From Syntrophus sp034006265 (GTDB taxonomy: Bacteria > Desulfobacterota > Syntrophia > Syntrophales > Syntrophaceae), in NCBI GenBank assembly GCA_034006265.1, contig JAVETB010000001.1, positions 43,742-107,741 of the forward strand: a DNA stretch of 64,000 nt, written 5' to 3'. Under the pieces are notes generated by a model. It was not told the DNA's origin. It was given only the letters and a program-made list of their open reading frames with translations, and made no database searches. This document shows positions 1 through 7,651 of the stretch, one piece after another; the stretch's first letter is position 1, and the number at the start of each line of letters is the position of its first letter. The translations under genes and the position numbers were made by a program.

Positions 1-262
1 TGGCTTCCTTTTCCTTCTCGCCCTTCGCAAAAACCAGAACCCGCACCGATTTCCCCAATCCGTTCGGCAGCACGACGCTGCCCCGGACCATCTGATCCGC
101 ATGGGCAGGGTTCACACCGAGGCGGACAGCGGCCTCGACCGTTTCGTCAAACTTCCCCCTTGCAGAACCCGTTACAAGTTCCAAGGCTTCGGAAAGTGTA
201 TAGCGGTGTCCCGCCTCTACCTTTTCCTTCGCAGCTAAATATGTCTTACCCCTTTTTGGCAT
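1..262 (-). CDS. rplA: 50S ribosomal protein L1 (N-terminal part, runs off window)
   Basis: The N-terminal 87 codons of L1 are visible; the gene leaves the window at base 1. The translation begins MPKRGKTYLAAKEKVEAG and continues with the L1 pattern FDETVEAAVRLGVNPAHADQ and VVLPNGLGK. L1 binds 23S rRNA at the exit-site stalk and can repress its own operon by binding the mRNA. It follows rplK on the same strand, the usual L11-L1 order. The ATG at 262 is the only sensible start. Confidence 0.95.
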   Translation of the reverse strand, partial: MPKRGKTYLAAKEKVEAGHRYTLSEALELVTGSARGKFDETVEAAVRLGVNPAHADQMVRGSVVLPNGLGKSVRVLVFAKGEKEKEA

Positions 263-406
263 GATTCAACCTCAATGTACAGTTTCGACCCATCGTGACG
301 AACAGCATCCCCTCTTTCAGGGTTTCAACTGGTTTTTTTATAGAATCGATCTTTCCGCCTTCCCTGCAGGACACCCCGGACAACCGGAGATGGCATGGCC
401 CGCAGC

Positions 407-832
407 TTAATCGGCGATCTCAATCCCCATCGATTTCGCCGTCCCTTCGACAATCCGAATCGCCCCCGCCATGTCCACGGCGTTCAAGTCCTTGTACTTC
501 AAATCGGCAATCTCCCTCACCTGCTGTGCCGATACCGTTCCTACCTTATCCCGCTTCGGGTCACTGGCGCCCTTGGCGATTTTTGCCGCCTGCTTCAGCA
601 GTACGGCGGCAGGGGGCGTTTTTGTGACAAAGGTAAAGGACCGGTCTGCATAGACGGTTATCAGCGCGGGGATGACCGTCCCTTCCTGGTTTTGCGTCAA
701 AGCGTTATACGCCTTGCAGAATTCCATGATATTAACGCCATGCTGGCCCAAAGCCGGACCGACCGGCGGCGATGGTGTTGCTTTTCCCGCTTTGAGTTGA
801 AGTTTGATATTAGCGATGACTTTCTTGGCCAT
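407..832 (-). CDS. rplK: 50S ribosomal protein L11
   Basis: The product is 141 aa, normal for L11. The N-terminal domain MAKKVIANIKLQLKAGKATP with PPVGPALGQHGVNIMEFCK is the signature of the family, and the C-terminal rRNA-binding domain follows (TKTPPAAVLLKQAAK, DLNAVDMAGAIRIVEGTAKS). L11 forms the GTPase-associated centre with 23S rRNA. It sits 54 bases downstream of nusG and 144 bases upstream of rplA, the standard secE-nusG-rplK-rplA arrangement. Confidence 0.97.
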   Translation of the reverse strand: MAKKVIANIKLQLKAGKATPSPPVGPALGQHGVNIMEFCKAYNALTQNQEGTVIPALITVYADRSFTFVTKTPPAAVLLKQAAKIAKGASDPKRDKVGTVSAQQVREIADLKYKDLNAVDMAGAIRIVEGTAKSMGIEIAD

Positions 833-886
833 AATATAACCACCTTACGTTATGATCTTGAGGCTGTCCGGACAGTTTCTTCCTGA

Positions 887-1417
887 TCAGCTCTGAACAA
901 CTTGAATAAAATCCAGTTCCACCGGCGTCGGTCGACCGAAAATGCTGACAATGACTCTCAACTTTCCCTTCTCAGCCTTGACCTCGTCGATCACCCCGTC
1001 GAAATTTGTAAACGGACCATCCACGATGGTCACATGGTCACCCACTTCAAATTTGAACTTGGGCTTGGGCTTCAAGGTCCCTTCGTCGATTCTCGTTTTC
1101 AGCAGCTCCACGTCCCGGTCGGGAATGGGCGAAGGCTTCTCCCTGCTTCCGATGAATCCCGTCACCTTCGGAGTATCCTTCACAAGGTGCCACGTATCAT
1201 CGTCCAGCTCCATCTTCACAAGAATGTACCCCGGGAAGAACTTGCGCTTCGACGTTTTTTTCGTACCGGACACAAGTTCGACGACATCCTCTTCGGGAAT
1301 CAGAATGTCTGAAAAACGGGACTGCATGTCTGCGGCCTCTATCCGTTCCTGCAGAGACTGTTTCACCTTGCTTTCGAAACCGGAATATGTATGCACGACA
1401 TACCACTTGAAAGCCAT
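887..1417 (-). CDS. nusG: Transcription termination/antitermination factor NusG
   Basis: The product is 176 aa. The N-terminal NGN domain begins MAFKWYVVHTYSGFESKVKQ, and the C-terminal KOW domain lies around residues 122-155 (FEVGDHVTIVDGPFTNFDG). NusG binds the RNA polymerase clamp and couples polymerase to Rho or to ribosomal protein S10. The gene starts 6 bases after the secE stop, so secE and nusG are almost certainly co-transcribed and translationally linked. Confidence 0.97.
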   Translation of the reverse strand: MAFKWYVVHTYSGFESKVKQSLQERIEAADMQSRFSDILIPEEDVVELVSGTKKTSKRKFFPGYILVKMELDDDTWHLVKDTPKVTGFIGSREKPSPIPDRDVELLKTRIDEGTLKPKPKFKFEVGDHVTIVDGPFTNFDGVIDEVKAEKGKLRVIVSIFGRPTPVELDFIQVVQS

Positions 1418-1423
1418 AGTATT

Positions 1424-1639
1424 TTAACCTAACACCAGCTTGATCGTCTTGGTAAGGCCGAAATCTACGATACCGAGGAAGGTGGAAACAATGAAGACAA
1501 CGATAATGACCACGGAGGTGGAGGCCAAGGTCTGCTTCGGCGTGGGCCACGTCACTTTTTTAAGCTCCGCCCTCGCTCCCTTCAAAAACAGGCTTATAAT
1601 TTCGATATAGCCCTTCAACTTGATCATTATGTTTCCCAT
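1424..1639 (-). CDS. secE: Preprotein translocase subunit SecE
   Basis: A short single-span SecE of the bacterial type: an amphipathic segment (FLKGARAELKKVTWPTPKQT) followed by one transmembrane helix (VVIIVVFIVSTFLGIVDFG). The VTWP motif is diagnostic. SecE is the essential clamp of the SecYEG channel. The frame stays open further upstream, but a longer start would overlap tRNA-Trp, so I place the start at the ATG at 1639 (MGNIMIKL). The ATG at 1627 (MIKLKG) is an equally plausible alternative. nusG follows after 6 bases. Confidence 0.92.
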   Translation of the reverse strand: MGNIMIKLKGYIEIISLFLKGARAELKKVTWPTPKQTLASTSVVIIVVFIVSTFLGIVDFGLTKTIKLVLG

Positions 1640-1669
1640 GTCCAGGACCCTTGACCTACTGAAGAAAAA

Positions 1670-1746
1670 TGGCAGGCCAGGAGGGACTCGAACCCCCAGC
1701 ATCCGGATTTGGAGTCCGGCGCTCTATCCATTAGAGCTACTGGCCT
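1670..1746 (-). tRNA. tRNA-Trp (anticodon CCA)
   Basis: Reading the minus strand, the gene begins AGGCCAG and closes with CTGGCCT followed by discriminator G and an encoded CCA. The anticodon loop CTCCAAA carries CCA. The T-arm GGGTTCGAGTCCC is intact. It lies between rpmG and secE, a common position in this phylum. Confidence 0.95.
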
Positions 1747-1772
1747 GTAGGTGTCGCGCAAATATGATTCGC

Positions 1773-1922
1773 CTATTTGGTCTCCCTGTGGAGCTTGTGT
1801 GAACGGCAGAAGCGGCAGTATTTCTTTATTTCAAACCGACCCTGCATCGTCCTCTTGTTCTTGGTTGTCGTGTAATTCTTCTGTTTACACTCCGTACATG
1901 CCAAAATAATAATGTTACGCAT
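1773..1922 (-). CDS. rpmG: 50S ribosomal protein L33
   Basis: This 49-aa protein begins MRNIIILACTECKQKNYTTT and continues with the L33 hallmark KNKRTMQGRFEIKKYCRFCR. Both Cys pairs of the zinc-ribbon form are present (CTEC and CRFC), so this is the zinc-containing C+ version. L33 is a small peripheral protein near the 50S E site. It is flanked by tRNA-Thr upstream and tRNA-Trp downstream. In related genomes tuf normally lies directly upstream, and here it is absent. Confidence 0.95.
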   Translation of the reverse strand: MRNIIILACTECKQKNYTTTKNKRTMQGRFEIKKYCRFCRSHKLHRETK

Positions 1923-1944
1923 ACCTCTCCCGCCTGCACACCAC

Positions 1945-2020
1945 TGGAGCCCACGACCAGGATTGAACTGGTGACCTCATCCTTACCAAGGATGTGCTCT
2001 ACCGACTGAGCTACGTGGGC
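1945..2020 (-). tRNA. tRNA-Thr (anticodon GGT)
   Basis: The minus strand gives a 76-nt cloverleaf from GCCCACGTAGCTCAGTCGGT to a 3' end with encoded CCA. The anticodon loop CTTGGTAA carries GGT. The acceptor GCCCACG pairs with CGTGGGC. It is the fourth tRNA of a Thr-Tyr-Gly-Thr cluster read from the promoter near 2570-2598. Confidence 0.95.
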
Positions 2021-2163
2021 GTTAAGATTTTATCTGCGTTACTTCCTGACTTTTCGCGGTTCGTTCCTGCCTCTCCAGGATGCAACATGCTGAGCAATCG
2101 ATTTCTTCTGCCGGTACACCGGAAGACGTTCTCAACCCCGCACATTCCTGAAATGGAACTAAA

Positions 2164-2239
2164 TGGAGCGGGAAACGGGATTCGAACCCGCGACCCTCAG
2201 CTTGGAAGGCTGACGCTCTAGCCCCTGAGCTACTCCCGC
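2164..2239 (-). tRNA. tRNA-Gly (anticodon TCC)
   Basis: The minus strand gives GCGGGAGTAGCTCAGGGGCT at the 5' end and a complementary TCCCGC acceptor strand with encoded CCA. The anticodon loop CTTCCAA carries TCC. It is the third member of the Thr-Tyr-Gly-Thr tRNA cluster. Confidence 0.95.
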
Positions 2240-2317
2240 TTACCGATGGAATTCGATGGATACAACCCGGAAAGTTCCTGTACCAAACCTTCATCCTCCG
2301 TATAGGGAGGCAGTAAA

Positions 2318-2402
2318 TGGTGGAGGGGGGAGGGTTCGAACCTCCGTAGGCTGAGCCGACAGATTTACAGTCTGCTCCCTTTGACCGCTCGGGAACCCCT
2401 CC
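2318..2402 (-). tRNA. tRNA-Tyr (anticodon GTA)
   Basis: This 85-nt class II tRNA on the minus strand begins GGAGGGGTTCCCGAGCGGTC, has a long variable arm, and ends with CCCCTCC plus discriminator and encoded CCA. The anticodon loop CTGTAAA carries GTA. It is the second member of the cluster. Confidence 0.95.
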
Positions 2403-2422
2403 GATTTTAAAAATACTCAATC

Positions 2423-2498
2423 TGGAGCTGGCGATGGGACTCGAACCCGCAACCTGCTGATTACAAATCAGCTGCTCTACCGATTGAGCTACGCCAGC
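2423..2498 (-). tRNA. tRNA-Thr (anticodon TGT)
   Basis: The minus strand gives a 76-nt cloverleaf starting GCTGGCGTAGCTCAATCGGT, with anticodon loop TTTGTAA (TGT) and encoded CCA. It is the promoter-proximal gene of the cluster. The order Thr(TGT)-Tyr(GTA)-Gly(TCC)-Thr(GGT) equals that upstream of E. coli tufB. Confidence 0.95.
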
Positions 2499-2569
2499 AC
2501 AACCTCATTCACAAGTTGCCTCAATAGTCCGATTCTCGGAATCAATGCGAGAAAAACCCTGAAGCGGTG

Positions 2570-2598
2570 AACTTAAATGGGTTGCCTACGTTTGTCAA
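2570..2598 (-). promoter_or_regulatory. Sigma-70-type promoter of the tRNA/rpmG/secE operon
   Basis: On the minus strand a perfect -35 TTGACA (2593-2598) is followed, after exactly 17 bases, by a -10-like TAAGTT (2570-2575). The predicted start is near 2563, about 65 bases before tRNA-Thr(TGT). No other good promoter lies between the tRNAs, so this may drive the tRNA cluster into rpmG and beyond. Confidence 0.65.
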
Positions 2599-2665
2599 GT
2601 AAATTTTAAACAATCTTTTTACCTGTTTTCTCTGCCTTTGTGAAACAACCCGACCATTTTTTCCA

Positions 2666-3244
2666 TCAGTCCGGCCCTGCCATCTCCCCTGGTTCTTCAA
2701 TGATTTCAGCGGAAAATGCGTAGATGACCGCACGTTCATCCTGCCAGGCATCGTTGGGCAACCCGGCCTTATAGCAGGTCTCCTCGAGAAAAGTCAAGGA
2801 ATCCCAGCCGTATTCCGTCGCTACCTGAGGCAGAAGCAAGCCCGAATGTTTTCCCAGCACGATGTACAGTCCATGTTTTCCGACTTCGATTTCCTCCGGA
2901 TGCTCTATTCTTTTCAAGGGTGACAGCACGGATATCTCTACGGAGATTTCACCCAGTTCATCGCGGCTCAAGGGGGAAAATCTCGGATCTTGAAAGGCGG
3001 CAGCCAGGGCCATTTCCTTCACGGCCTGCTCAAGAGGCCTGAAGGGCTGTATATACCCGATGCAGCCCCGCAATTGTCCCCGCTTCTTGAGGGTGACAAA
3101 CACGCCCCTTTTCTCCTGGAGCACCGAGGGGATTCGGCTATCCCCCTGCGTCTCGCAAAATTCTCCTCGAACCTGAAGCTTCCCTTCGATCGTTGAACGG
3201 ACGATCTCCAGCAGGGCCCTTTTTTCTCCTTCCGACAGGCTCAT
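2666..3244 (-). CDS. amrA: AmmeMemoRadiSam system protein A (AMMECR1 domain)
   Basis: This 192-aa protein is essentially one AMMECR1 domain. The core GVFVTLKKRGQLRGCIGYIQ near residues 48-67 and the segments AFQDPRFSPLSRDEL and EYGWDSLTFLEETCYKAGL are typical of the family. Its biochemical role is unknown; it is usually found beside a MEMO1-like protein and a radical SAM enzyme. Here the MEMO-like gene lies immediately upstream (2-base gap). No radical SAM gene is adjacent, so the third component is missing locally. Confidence 0.9.
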   Translation of the reverse strand: MSLSEGEKRALLEIVRSTIEGKLQVRGEFCETQGDSRIPSVLQEKRGVFVTLKKRGQLRGCIGYIQPFRPLEQAVKEMALAAAFQDPRFSPLSRDELGEISVEISVLSPLKRIEHPEEIEVGKHGLYIVLGKHSGLLLPQVATEYGWDSLTFLEETCYKAGLPNDAWQDERAVIYAFSAEIIEEPGEMAGPD

Positions 3245-3246
3245 CC

Positions 3247-4089
3247 CTATTCCCCCCTGTAGAAAACGGAGGCGGCATATCCGACGACACCGCTTCGATC
3301 CCCGGTCACATCCCCGGAATTCGCATATGTTAAAACTGCCGCCTTGTCCGCACCCAATCGTTTAGCCACCATCACCGTCACAGCCGCCGGGCCGCCTCCG
3401 CAGGCCTCACCGACTCCCCTCTGCAGATCCTGCAATAAGCCCTTCTCGTCCATTCTGCCGAGATGATCGAGAATGCGCCTGTCCATTTTAAGCGCTTCCT
3501 CGTAGTTGTGGTAGTGGGACAGATCCGAGCTGCCGACAACCAGAATATTCAGATTCCCGGCGCTGGAAATGATGGCATCGGCCAGCATTCCGCAGGTCTC
3601 TTCATCCTGATCGCCCATGATCAACGGAACAAAGAGGAATGCCCCAAGTACAACCTGCAGAAAGGGCAGCTGAATTTCCACGGAATGTTCCTGCAGATGT
3701 ACATCCGGTAGAAAGGAAATTCGAGGGCTCCCTTCGAGGAGCCTGTCGGCGATGGACTCATGGACTTTGACGATGCCCAGAGGCGTTTCATACCCCCCCT
3801 GGTTGAAAAGGGAGACTCCCCGGAAGTAGGATCGGTGACTCGGACCGATCACGAAGACGACATCGTAAGCCTTCCCCGTGATCTGCTTATAGGCGTGTGC
3901 CGCCACTTGTCCGGAATACATGTATCCCGCATGGGGTGCGACGAGACCGAGAATCTCCCCCCGAATCGGGGCATCATGCACTTCCTTGAAATAATCGAGG
4001 ATATCCCGTTCGAGAATTCGAGGATTTCCCGGGTACCATGAACCTGCGATCAGGGATTTTTTAATATAGTCCATAGCGAACTCCTTCAT
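3247..4089 (-). CDS. amrB: AmmeMemoRadiSam system protein B (MEMO1 family)
   Basis: This 280-aa MEMO1-family protein (extradiol dioxygenase-like fold) has AGSWYPGNPRILERDI near the N terminus, VAPHAGYMYSGQVAAHAY, the metal-site-like segment LQEHSVEIQLPFLQ, and SSDLSHYHNYEEA. The family binds a metal but its reaction is unknown. It precedes protein A by 2 bases. I keep the ATG at 4089; the ATG giving MDYIKKSLIAGS, 5 codons further in, is an alternative. Confidence 0.9.
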   Translation of the reverse strand: MKEFAMDYIKKSLIAGSWYPGNPRILERDILDYFKEVHDAPIRGEILGLVAPHAGYMYSGQVAAHAYKQITGKAYDVVFVIGPSHRSYFRGVSLFNQGGYETPLGIVKVHESIADRLLEGSPRISFLPDVHLQEHSVEIQLPFLQVVLGAFLFVPLIMGDQDEETCGMLADAIISSAGNLNILVVGSSDLSHYHNYEEALKMDRRILDHLGRMDEKGLLQDLQRGVGEACGGGPAAVTVMVAKRLGADKAAVLTYANSGDVTGDRSGVVGYAASVFYRGE

Positions 4090-4210
4090 TCCATGGCAGC
4101 TTTCAGGCTGGAACGGTTCCTTCCAGCCGCCGTGCTGTATCTGTTGCGGCGGGTTCCTGATTCAAAGGGGCGTTTCGGATCACCCCTTGCCCAGTCCCTG
4201 CCGGCTTCCA

Positions 4211-6520
4211 TTATTTCAGACGCCAGACCATGCCTTCCGGCGTATCGGCCACCACAACCCCCATCTCGAACAGCTTCCGACGGATCTCATCCGCCTGCGC
4301 CCACCGCCCCGCAGTGCGCAGGGCTTCTCTCTCCTTCATCAAGCGCCTGGCCTCCTCGCTGATCTGTTCCTCATCAAATTTCATGACTCCGAAAACGGAA
4401 TCGACCTTCTTCATGGCCTCCAGGACCGAATCGCGCTGCTCAAGGGTCAAGAGGCCCCCGGCAAGGGGTACACTGACTTTCTTGACGAAGGCGAAGAGGG
4501 CGGCCAACGCCCCGGAGATGTTCAGATCATCATCCATGGCGCCGATAAATCCCTGCCGGAGATCGTACATCAACTGTTCCAGTTCGGGATACCCGCTGCC
4601 GGCCTTGAAGCGGATCAGCCGCTGGATGAAGCCATTGAGTTTGAGGACCGTATATTTTGCCGTATCCAGGGCTCCAAACGAAAAGTTGAGCGGTTTCCGA
4701 TAATGTGAGCTGAACAGGAAAAACCGGACTTCCCTGCCGGAATAGCCTTTCTTCTCCAACTCCTCAAGGGTCAGGGCATTGTTGAGCGACCGGGACATCT
4801 TTTTTCCGCCGACCATGACCAGGTCCGTATTGATCCAGTAATTCGCAATCTTCCTGCCCGTGGCGGCCTTGCCGATGGCCATGACATTCTCGCAGTGGGG
4901 AAAGACGATATCGGAACCGCTCGCATGGATGTCGAACGTCTCAGCCAGGTAATGCTGGGCAATGGCGGCGCATTCCAGGTGCCAGCTCGGCCGGACGTTA
5001 CCCCAGCGGGTTTTGAAGAACACGCCCCGCTTCAACTCACTGAGCGTGGATCGCTTCAAGAGGGTGAAATCAACGGGGCTGTCCTTTTCATAGTAATCCA
5101 GATCAATCGTCCGTCCGTGCTGAACCCGGGTGAGGTCGACATTGGAGAGGCATCCGTAATCTCTCAATTTCGAGATGTCGAAATAAACAGACCGCAGTTT
5201 TTCATAGGCAAATCCCCTCTCGACCAGTTTATCCACCAGTTCCAGCATGCAGTCGAAATTCTCGCTGGCCCGGGGATAATTCTCATCCTTTTTTATGTTG
5301 AGCTTTTCGATGTCACGGAGAAAGGCATCGGCGCAGCGGGCCGTATAGACGCCCAGGTCCGTATTTTCCCGTTCGGCGCCCCCGATGGAGCGGTCCGCAA
5401 GGTCGATAATGTTCAGAACATGCTTAACCGGATAGCCTCGAAATTCGAGATAACGGCGGATCAGGTCGGAAACCACGAACCGGCGGTAACTGCCGATGTG
5501 CGGGACTTCATGGATCGTGGGGCCGCAGGAATGCATCAGGACCAGCTCCGGATTAATGGCCCGGAAGAAGGTTTTGCTCCGTGACAGGACATTGTAAAAC
5601 CGGATGGTCGATTCTTCCTTGTCCATGAACAGCTCGGTGCTCAGGTACCGCTCACCGCTGTCGGGAAAGATCACAACGATGAAGCCTTCGTCCATCTCTC
5701 GAGCCTTCTGCATCGCCACGTACATGGCCGCTCCGGAACTCATCCCCGCCAGAATGCCCTCCTCCCGGGCCAACCTTCTAGCCGTCTCATAGGCATCCTC
5801 ATCCTGGATGTGGACCTTTTCATCAAGCCGCTGCTTATCAAAGATCCCGGGCACGTAGGATTCCTTTAAATTTTTCAGGCCCTGAATGCGGTGCTGAAGA
5901 TAGGGCTCCACCCCGACCACCCGGACCTCCGGATTGTGCTCCTTCAGCCTTCGAGACAGCCCCATCGCCGTTCCTGTTGTCCCCATGGTGGCGATGACCG
6001 TGGTAACCTTCCCATCGGTCTGTTGCCAGATTTCCTCTGCGGTTCCGTAATAGTGAGCCAGGATATTATCGGGATTGTTAAACTGGTCCGGGACGAAATA
6101 GCGGTCCGGATTTTCCCGCATCATGCTGTAAACCTCCTCGATGGCACCATCCGTCCCCATGCCGGCCGGGGTAAAATACAGTTCGGCCCCCAGGGCTTTG
6201 AGGATTTTCTTCCTTTCCTCACTGGCCGATTCCGCCATGGCCAGGCACAACCGGTACCCTTTGGCCGCCGCGATGAGGGCGAGCCCGATGCCCGTGTTGC
6301 CGCTTGTCGCCTCCAGTATGATTTTATCCGGGGTCAGCTCTCCCCGCTTTTCAGCTTCGCTGATCATGTACAGGGCGGTCCGGTCCTTGATGGATCCGCC
6401 CGGGTTGAAACTTTCCAGCTTGGCATAGATCTTTACCTTCGGATTCGGATTCAACCGGCGAATCTCAACAAGTGGCGTATTGCCTATCGATTCAATAATA
6501 TTGCGGTAAAGTTTCTTCAT
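4211..6520 (-). CDS. Cysteine synthase-cysteinyl-tRNA synthetase fusion
   Basis: A 769-aa fusion. Residues 1-305 are a PLP-dependent cysteine synthase of CysK/CysM type, with PLP lysine K45 in PGGSIKDR, TSGNTGIG at 72-79, and GTTGTAMG at 180-187. Residues about 305-769 are a class Ia cysteinyl-tRNA synthetase: C332 in SCGPT, HIGS at 341-344, C517 in WHLEC and KKMSRS at 573-578. The segment that is PHHENE in E. coli CysRS reads PHCENV here, so the position of the fourth zinc ligand (Glu238 in E. coli) is valine 546, and C543 replaces the adjacent His. The protein could make cysteine and activate it in one polypeptide, but the altered zinc site raises doubt about strict CysRS activity. An MshC-like or carrier-loading role is an alternative. 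Confidence 0.85.
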   Translation of the reverse strand: MKKLYRNIIESIGNTPLVEIRRLNPNPKVKIYAKLESFNPGGSIKDRTALYMISEAEKRGELTPDKIILEATSGNTGIGLALIAAAKGYRLCLAMAESASEERKKILKALGAELYFTPAGMGTDGAIEEVYSMMRENPDRYFVPDQFNNPDNILAHYYGTAEEIWQQTDGKVTTVIATMGTTGTAMGLSRRLKEHNPEVRVVGVEPYLQHRIQGLKNLKESYVPGIFDKQRLDEKVHIQDEDAYETARRLAREEGILAGMSSGAAMYVAMQKAREMDEGFIVVIFPDSGERYLSTELFMDKEESTIRFYNVLSRSKTFFRAINPELVLMHSCGPTIHEVPHIGSYRRFVVSDLIRRYLEFRGYPVKHVLNIIDLADRSIGGAERENTDLGVYTARCADAFLRDIEKLNIKKDENYPRASENFDCMLELVDKLVERGFAYEKLRSVYFDISKLRDYGCLSNVDLTRVQHGRTIDLDYYEKDSPVDFTLLKRSTLSELKRGVFFKTRWGNVRPSWHLECAAIAQHYLAETFDIHASGSDIVFPHCENVMAIGKAATGRKIANYWINTDLVMVGGKKMSRSLNNALTLEELEKKGYSGREVRFFLFSSHYRKPLNFSFGALDTAKYTVLKLNGFIQRLIRFKAGSGYPELEQLMYDLRQGFIGAMDDDLNISGALAALFAFVKKVSVPLAGGLLTLEQRDSVLEAMKKVDSVFGVMKFDEEQISEEARRLMKEREALRTAGRWAQADEIRRKLFEMGVVVADTPEGMVWRLK

Positions 6521-6790
6521 CTTTCTCTTTTCAGTCCGACGCCGTCTTTTTCATCACGGCCGTGCTGCTTGTCTGCAACGCTGTTCCTACCACCGGGAAG
6601 GGACGATCCGTGGGTGTCATCTGTCAGGACGCGGGGGTGAAAATATTAATGATGGCTCTGGACTTTGCCTTTGTGAAAGTTCTGTTCGGGTGTGATCTTC
6701 ATTTAATGAAATAACGGCGGCCTGCCGGCTTCCGGGTGTCGACCCCGGCGCAATGTTCGCCGTGATCTTCTCTCCGATGGGGACCTGGAA

Positions 6791-7207
6791 TCAGCTGTCC
6801 AGCTTGGGAAGGGGAACCTTAATAAATTTCACACCTTCGTCCTTCAATGCATCCTCTTCCCGCTTCGTCGTAGTCCCCTTGATGTTTCTCGGATCCTCCT
6901 TGCCATGAAAGATGTTCAAGGCCACTTCCGCAAAACGTTCGCCGACATCCTCGAAGTGTTTATTGATGTATTCGTGAAATTTCTGCAGCACGCCTGTCCG
7001 ATCGGTCTTGGGGCAGTTCTTTTCGGAATCCCTTCCTGAATGTCGCGTCACGATCTTCGGTGAAGAAGGAAGTTCCCGGGCTTCAAAGCTTCCACAAACC
7101 GGACAGGCAATCATCTTCTGCTCCTTCTGTTTCTCGAAGGCCTTCCGATCCTTGAACCACCCCTCAAATGTGTGTCCTTTTTCACATTTCAGATCATAAA
7201 TAATCAA
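6791..7207 (-). CDS. DUF1178 family protein
   Basis: This 138-aa protein begins MIIYDLKCEKGHTFEGWFKD and has a second Cys pair in ACPVCGS, so a zinc-ribbon-like N-terminal domain formed by CEKGH and CPVCG is likely. The C-terminal half contains KFHEYINKHFEDVGERFAEV and a GKEDPRNIKG segment typical of DUF1178. Function is unknown. It stands alone between the CysK-CysRS gene and a 364-base intergenic region. Confidence 0.85.
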   Translation of the reverse strand: MIIYDLKCEKGHTFEGWFKDRKAFEKQKEQKMIACPVCGSFEARELPSSPKIVTRHSGRDSEKNCPKTDRTGVLQKFHEYINKHFEDVGERFAEVALNIFHGKEDPRNIKGTTTKREEDALKDEGVKFIKVPLPKLDS

Positions 7208-7571
7208 GAATACTACCTCTTTAATTATCTTTCCTCTTCAATATCATGTTAACAGTCAAAAAACAATAGAGCAGCAGCACGACGACAAGGTCCCGTCAAA
7301 GTTCGGAAATTTAATATAAATATCATGCACTTACAAAATAAAGCGCCTTTCGCTCTTTATTCAATAAATACAATGTATTACGAATTTAGATGACTTGCCC
7401 TTGAGCACGACGAGTCGGGCAACAGGTATCTTCCAGTGGAATCTGGTGAAAAAGTCTTCAATTTACGCTATTCGACAGCGTTTTCTCAACGGTGCAGGGT
7501 AATATTTTATTTCAGGCCATGCAAATAAAGGTGGACATTTCCGGATAAATTTTATATGAACATCCCCCTGT
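7208..7571. other. Intergenic region, 364 bases, AT-rich
   Basis: No convincing gene is seen. It contains the divergent upstream regions of the DUF1178 gene and tRNA-Pro. A hairpin-like stretch near 7336-7365 (AATAAAGCG ... CGCTCTTTATT) has an imperfect stem. A TGGACA/TATATG pair at 7532-7558 could be the tRNA-Pro promoter, but its spacer is only 15 bases. Confidence 0.4.
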
Positions 7572-7648
7572 CGGGATGTGGCCCAGCTTGGTAGGGCACT
7601 GCGTTCGGGACGCAGGAGTCGCGCGTTCAAATCGCGCCATCCCGACCA
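7572..7648 (+). tRNA. tRNA-Pro (anticodon CGG)
   Basis: This 77-nt cloverleaf starts CGGGATGTGGCCCAGCTTGG and ends CATCCCG plus A and encoded CCA. The anticodon loop TTCGGGA carries CGG, and the T-arm GCGCGTTCAAATCGCGC is intact. Its last base lies only three bases from the end of the convergent pilC gene. Confidence 0.95.
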
Positions 7649-7651
7649 TTT

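Noticed and set aside
7336..7365. Hairpin-like AATAAAGCG...CGCTCTTTATT
   Set aside because: The stem has a two-base bulge and no T-run; it is not convincing as a terminator.
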